The notes under the pieces were generated by a model. The model was not told the origin of the DNA. It saw nothing but the letters and a program-made list of their open reading frames with translations, and did not search any database. Positions 62,392 through 64,000 of a stretch of 64,000 nt of DNA are shown in pieces (within the stretch, counting starts at the first letter, position 1; the number at the start of each line of letters is the position of its first letter). The DNA is from Yoonia maritima (GTDB lineage: Bacteria > Pseudomonadota > Alphaproteobacteria > Rhodobacterales > Rhodobacteraceae): assembly GCF_003003285.1 (NCBI RefSeq), contig NZ_PVTP01000004.1, forward strand, positions 186,001-250,000, in the 5' to 3' direction. The translations under genes and the position numbers were made by a program.

Positions 62392-63666
62392 CTAAGCGGC
62401 GGCGTTTTTGTTCGCGGCTTTCTGCTTTTTCGGCTCGTCAGAATTCGCGTCGATGAAATCAAGCACAAGTGGGCGGATGTTATTGCGCCAGCTTCCGCCC
62501 GCAAAGATACCGTAGTGACCTGCACCGGGTTCAACATGCGACGCTTTTTTGCTGTCAGGCAGGTTGGTCAACAGGTCCAGCGCAGCAAGGCACTGACCGG
62601 GCGCTGAGATATCGTCGTTTTCGCCTTCTACAATTTTCACGGCGACTGTCGTGATTTTGCCAATATCAACCTTGCGGCCTGCAACGCTGAAATCATTGCG
62701 GGCGATGTCGCGGTTTTTGAACACCCGTTCAACGGTTGATAGATAGAATTCAGCGGTCATATCCATGACGGCAAGATATTCGTCATAAAAGGCGTTATGC
62801 TTATCATGTTCGCGTGCTTCGCCCTTGGCGGTCTTGATGATCTGATCGCGAAACGCGTTGGCATGCGTTTCACCATTCATCGAGATAAATGAAGCAAGCT
62901 GAAGCAGTCCGGGGTATACCATCCGACCAACGCCTGCGTATTTAAAGCCGACGCGCTGGATCATTGTCTGTTCCAACTGGCCCATTGTCACAGAACGCCC
63001 AAAGTCGGTGACTTCGGTGTGGTTCGCCTCTGGGTCGACGGGGCCGCCGATTAAGGTCAGCGAACGCGGCTGCGCTTTGGGGTCTTCTTCGGCAAGATAG
63101 GCGGTCGCAGCCAACGCCAAAGGCACAGGCTGACAGACGGCAATCACGTGGATATCAGAGCCGAGTTCGCGCATGAAGTCGACCAGATATAAGGTGTAAT
63201 CTTCGACATCGAACTTCCCTTCGCTGACGGGGATGTCGCGGGCGTTGTGCCAGTCGGTAATGTAAACGTCACAATCAGGCAGTAGGCTGATCACAGTTTT
63301 GCGAAGTAAGGTAGCATAGTGGCCCGACATCGGCGCGGTAATCAGTACCCGACGTTTGCTTGGCTTACGGCCAGGTATCGTAAAGTGGATCAAGTCGCCA
63401 AAGGGGCGTTCTACGACGGTTTCAATGACGACGGGGTGATCCTTGCCTTTTTCGCAGGTGACGGGGGGGATGTTCCAATCGGGCTTTACGATCATACGCG
63501 CAAAAGTACGTTCCGTTACTTCACCCCACGCCATAAGCCAATCCATCGCAGGGTTCGCCCCAACCGACATCATTGGATATGACGCAAAGGCACGTGCCGT
63601 CGCCCCAAGCCATTGGTTTGTGTTTCGCGCGCTTTCCATCAGGTCGTAGGTCATCATATACTTCAT
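62392..63666 (-). CDS. phaZ: Intracellular polyhydroxyalkanoate depolymerase
   Basis: It breaks down stored PHA granules to hydroxyacids. The 424-residue protein has the nucleophile region HVIAVCQPVPLAL with Cys near 178, matching the Cys-type active site of intracellular PhaZ enzymes. The N-terminal ARNTNQWLGATARAFASYPM and the C-terminal GAGHYGIFAGGSWRNNI are typical. The start is ATG 63666 after CGGAG. It is divergent from phaC, with a PhaR-like palindrome between them. Confidence 0.93.
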   Translation of the reverse strand: MKYMMTYDLMESARNTNQWLGATARAFASYPMMSVGANPAMDWLMAWGEVTERTFARMIVKPDWNIPPVTCEKGKDHPVVIETVVERPFGDLIHFTIPGRKPSKRRVLITAPMSGHYATLLRKTVISLLPDCDVYITDWHNARDIPVSEGKFDVEDYTLYLVDFMRELGSDIHVIAVCQPVPLALAATAYLAEEDPKAQPRSLTLIGGPVDPEANHTEVTDFGRSVTMGQLEQTMIQRVGFKYAGVGRMVYPGLLQLASFISMNGETHANAFRDQIIKTAKGEAREHDKHNAFYDEYLAVMDMTAEFYLSTVERVFKNRDIARNDFSVAGRKVDIGKITTVAVKIVEGENDDISAPGQCLAALDLLTNLPDSKKASHVEPGAGHYGIFAGGSWRNNIRPLVLDFIDANSDEPKKQKAANKNAAA

Positions 63667-63697
63667 CAGAACATCTCCGGTTAGGGGCGCGCAGATC

Positions 63698-63715
63698 ATG
63701 CTGCACTTGCAGCAT
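63698..63715. promoter_or_regulatory. PhaR-like operator between phaZ and phaC
   Basis: ATGCTGCACTTGCAGCAT is a perfect inverted repeat with a 2-base spacer and contains CTGC-N4-GCAG, which matches the CTGC-N3/4-GCAG site known for the PHA repressor PhaR in Paracoccus. It lies in the 67-base gap between the divergent phaZ and phaC genes and could control both. Confidence 0.75.
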
Positions 63716-63733
63716 AGGCATGGGAACGTGAAT

Positions 63734-64000
63734 ATGACAACTAACGATTTAGAAACAAACGCGGCGTCTGATCACAATGTTACAACTTTAGAGGCCAATC
63801 TTGTCCATATTGAGGAACTGACGCAACGTCTACTTAAGGCAATGAGCCATGGACGTAAGATCCCCTCTGCTCTGCAAGGACCAAGCCAAGAGCTCTATTT
63901 AAAGGCGGCAAGCGCTTACATGGGCGAAATGATGCAGAATCCCGCGAAACTGATCGAACATCAGATCGAATTTTGGGGGAAGTCCGTAAAGCATTTCGTC
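63734..64000 (+). CDS. phaC: Poly(3-hydroxyalkanoate) synthase, class I, 5' end
   Basis: The first 89 codons run to the window edge. The segment ELYLKAASAYMGEMMQNPAK and KLIEHQIEFWGKSVKHF are the conserved N-terminal part of class I PhaC. It polymerises hydroxyacyl-CoA into PHA. The catalytic Cys domain lies outside the window. The ATG at 63734 is used; a GTG two codons earlier is in frame. Confidence 0.93.
   Translation, partial: MTTNDLETNAASDHNVTTLEANLVHIEELTQRLLKAMSHGRKIPSALQGPSQELYLKAASAYMGEMMQNPAKLIEHQIEFWGKSVKHFV

Noticed and set aside
1-64000. CRISPR arrays and rRNA genes
   Set aside because: No regularly spaced repeats and no rRNA-like sequence were seen on reading through the window.

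Overview
The window looks like a chromosomal segment of a marine Rhodobacteraceae member (Roseobacter group, Alphaproteobacteria). This rests on gene order and on families typical of that group: the murA-DUF2948-hisD-UPF0262-infA-maf-yacG run, prpE, a malic enzyme/phosphotransacetylase fusion, thyX, and divergent phaZ/phaC. The genus cannot be fixed from the sequence alone. Most of the window is housekeeping or central metabolism, with one accessory zone at about 30.4-41.0 kb.

Layout. 0-7.1 kb: two unknown membrane-associated proteins, propionyl-CoA synthetase, a small glycosyltransferase-like protein and the malic enzyme, all on the minus strand. 7.3-11.8 kb: a tightly coupled nucleoside salvage operon (cdd-deoA-deoB-add-upp). 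12.9-19.9 kb: a fatty-acid beta-oxidation block (fadJ-like, thiolase, GST, acyl-CoA dehydrogenase) preceded by two paralogous MerR-type regulators with an ACGTTAACGT operator-like site. 20-30.4 kb: two hotdog thioesterases, a MATE exporter, pyrD, DUF952, a secreted 5'-nucleotidase, tRNA-Gly, an ABC exporter, an acyl-CoA ligase and a beta-hydroxyacid dehydrogenase.

30.7-35.35 kb holds the most unusual group: an unknown protein, two adjacent dynamin-like GTPases of different size, and a small Roadblock/LC7 protein with a strong ribosome binding site and its own terminator. Roadblock proteins are known regulators of small Ras-like GTPases, so their pairing with dynamin-type GTPases suggests a GTPase plus regulator module, possibly for membrane remodelling or defence. 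35.59-41.0 kb is a small integrated island at tRNA-Phe, bounded by a 46-bp direct repeat. It carries a helicase IV-like helicase/nuclease, a PIN-like protein, and decayed integrase and primase-like genes.

41.0-49.2 kb: the conserved cell-envelope/translation run yacG, RNase E/G, maf, infA, LMW phosphatase, UPF0262, hisD, DUF2948, murA, then tRNA-Thr and a Slam-like outer-membrane protein. 49.3-53.4 kb: thyX, an HsdR-N nuclease-like gene frameshifted at an A8 tract, two ArsC-like proteins and a cold-shock protein. 53.4-55.9 kb: a bufferin-type metallophore operon (bufA1-bufB-bufC-doxX). 56-64 kb: thrS, MAPEG, an ArsR-SRPBCC pair, three alpha/beta hydrolases (one lacking its catalytic Ser and His), phaZ, and the start of phaC with a PhaR-like site between them.

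All calls come from reading the sequence and the translations. No database search was run, so family names rest on recognised motifs and context.
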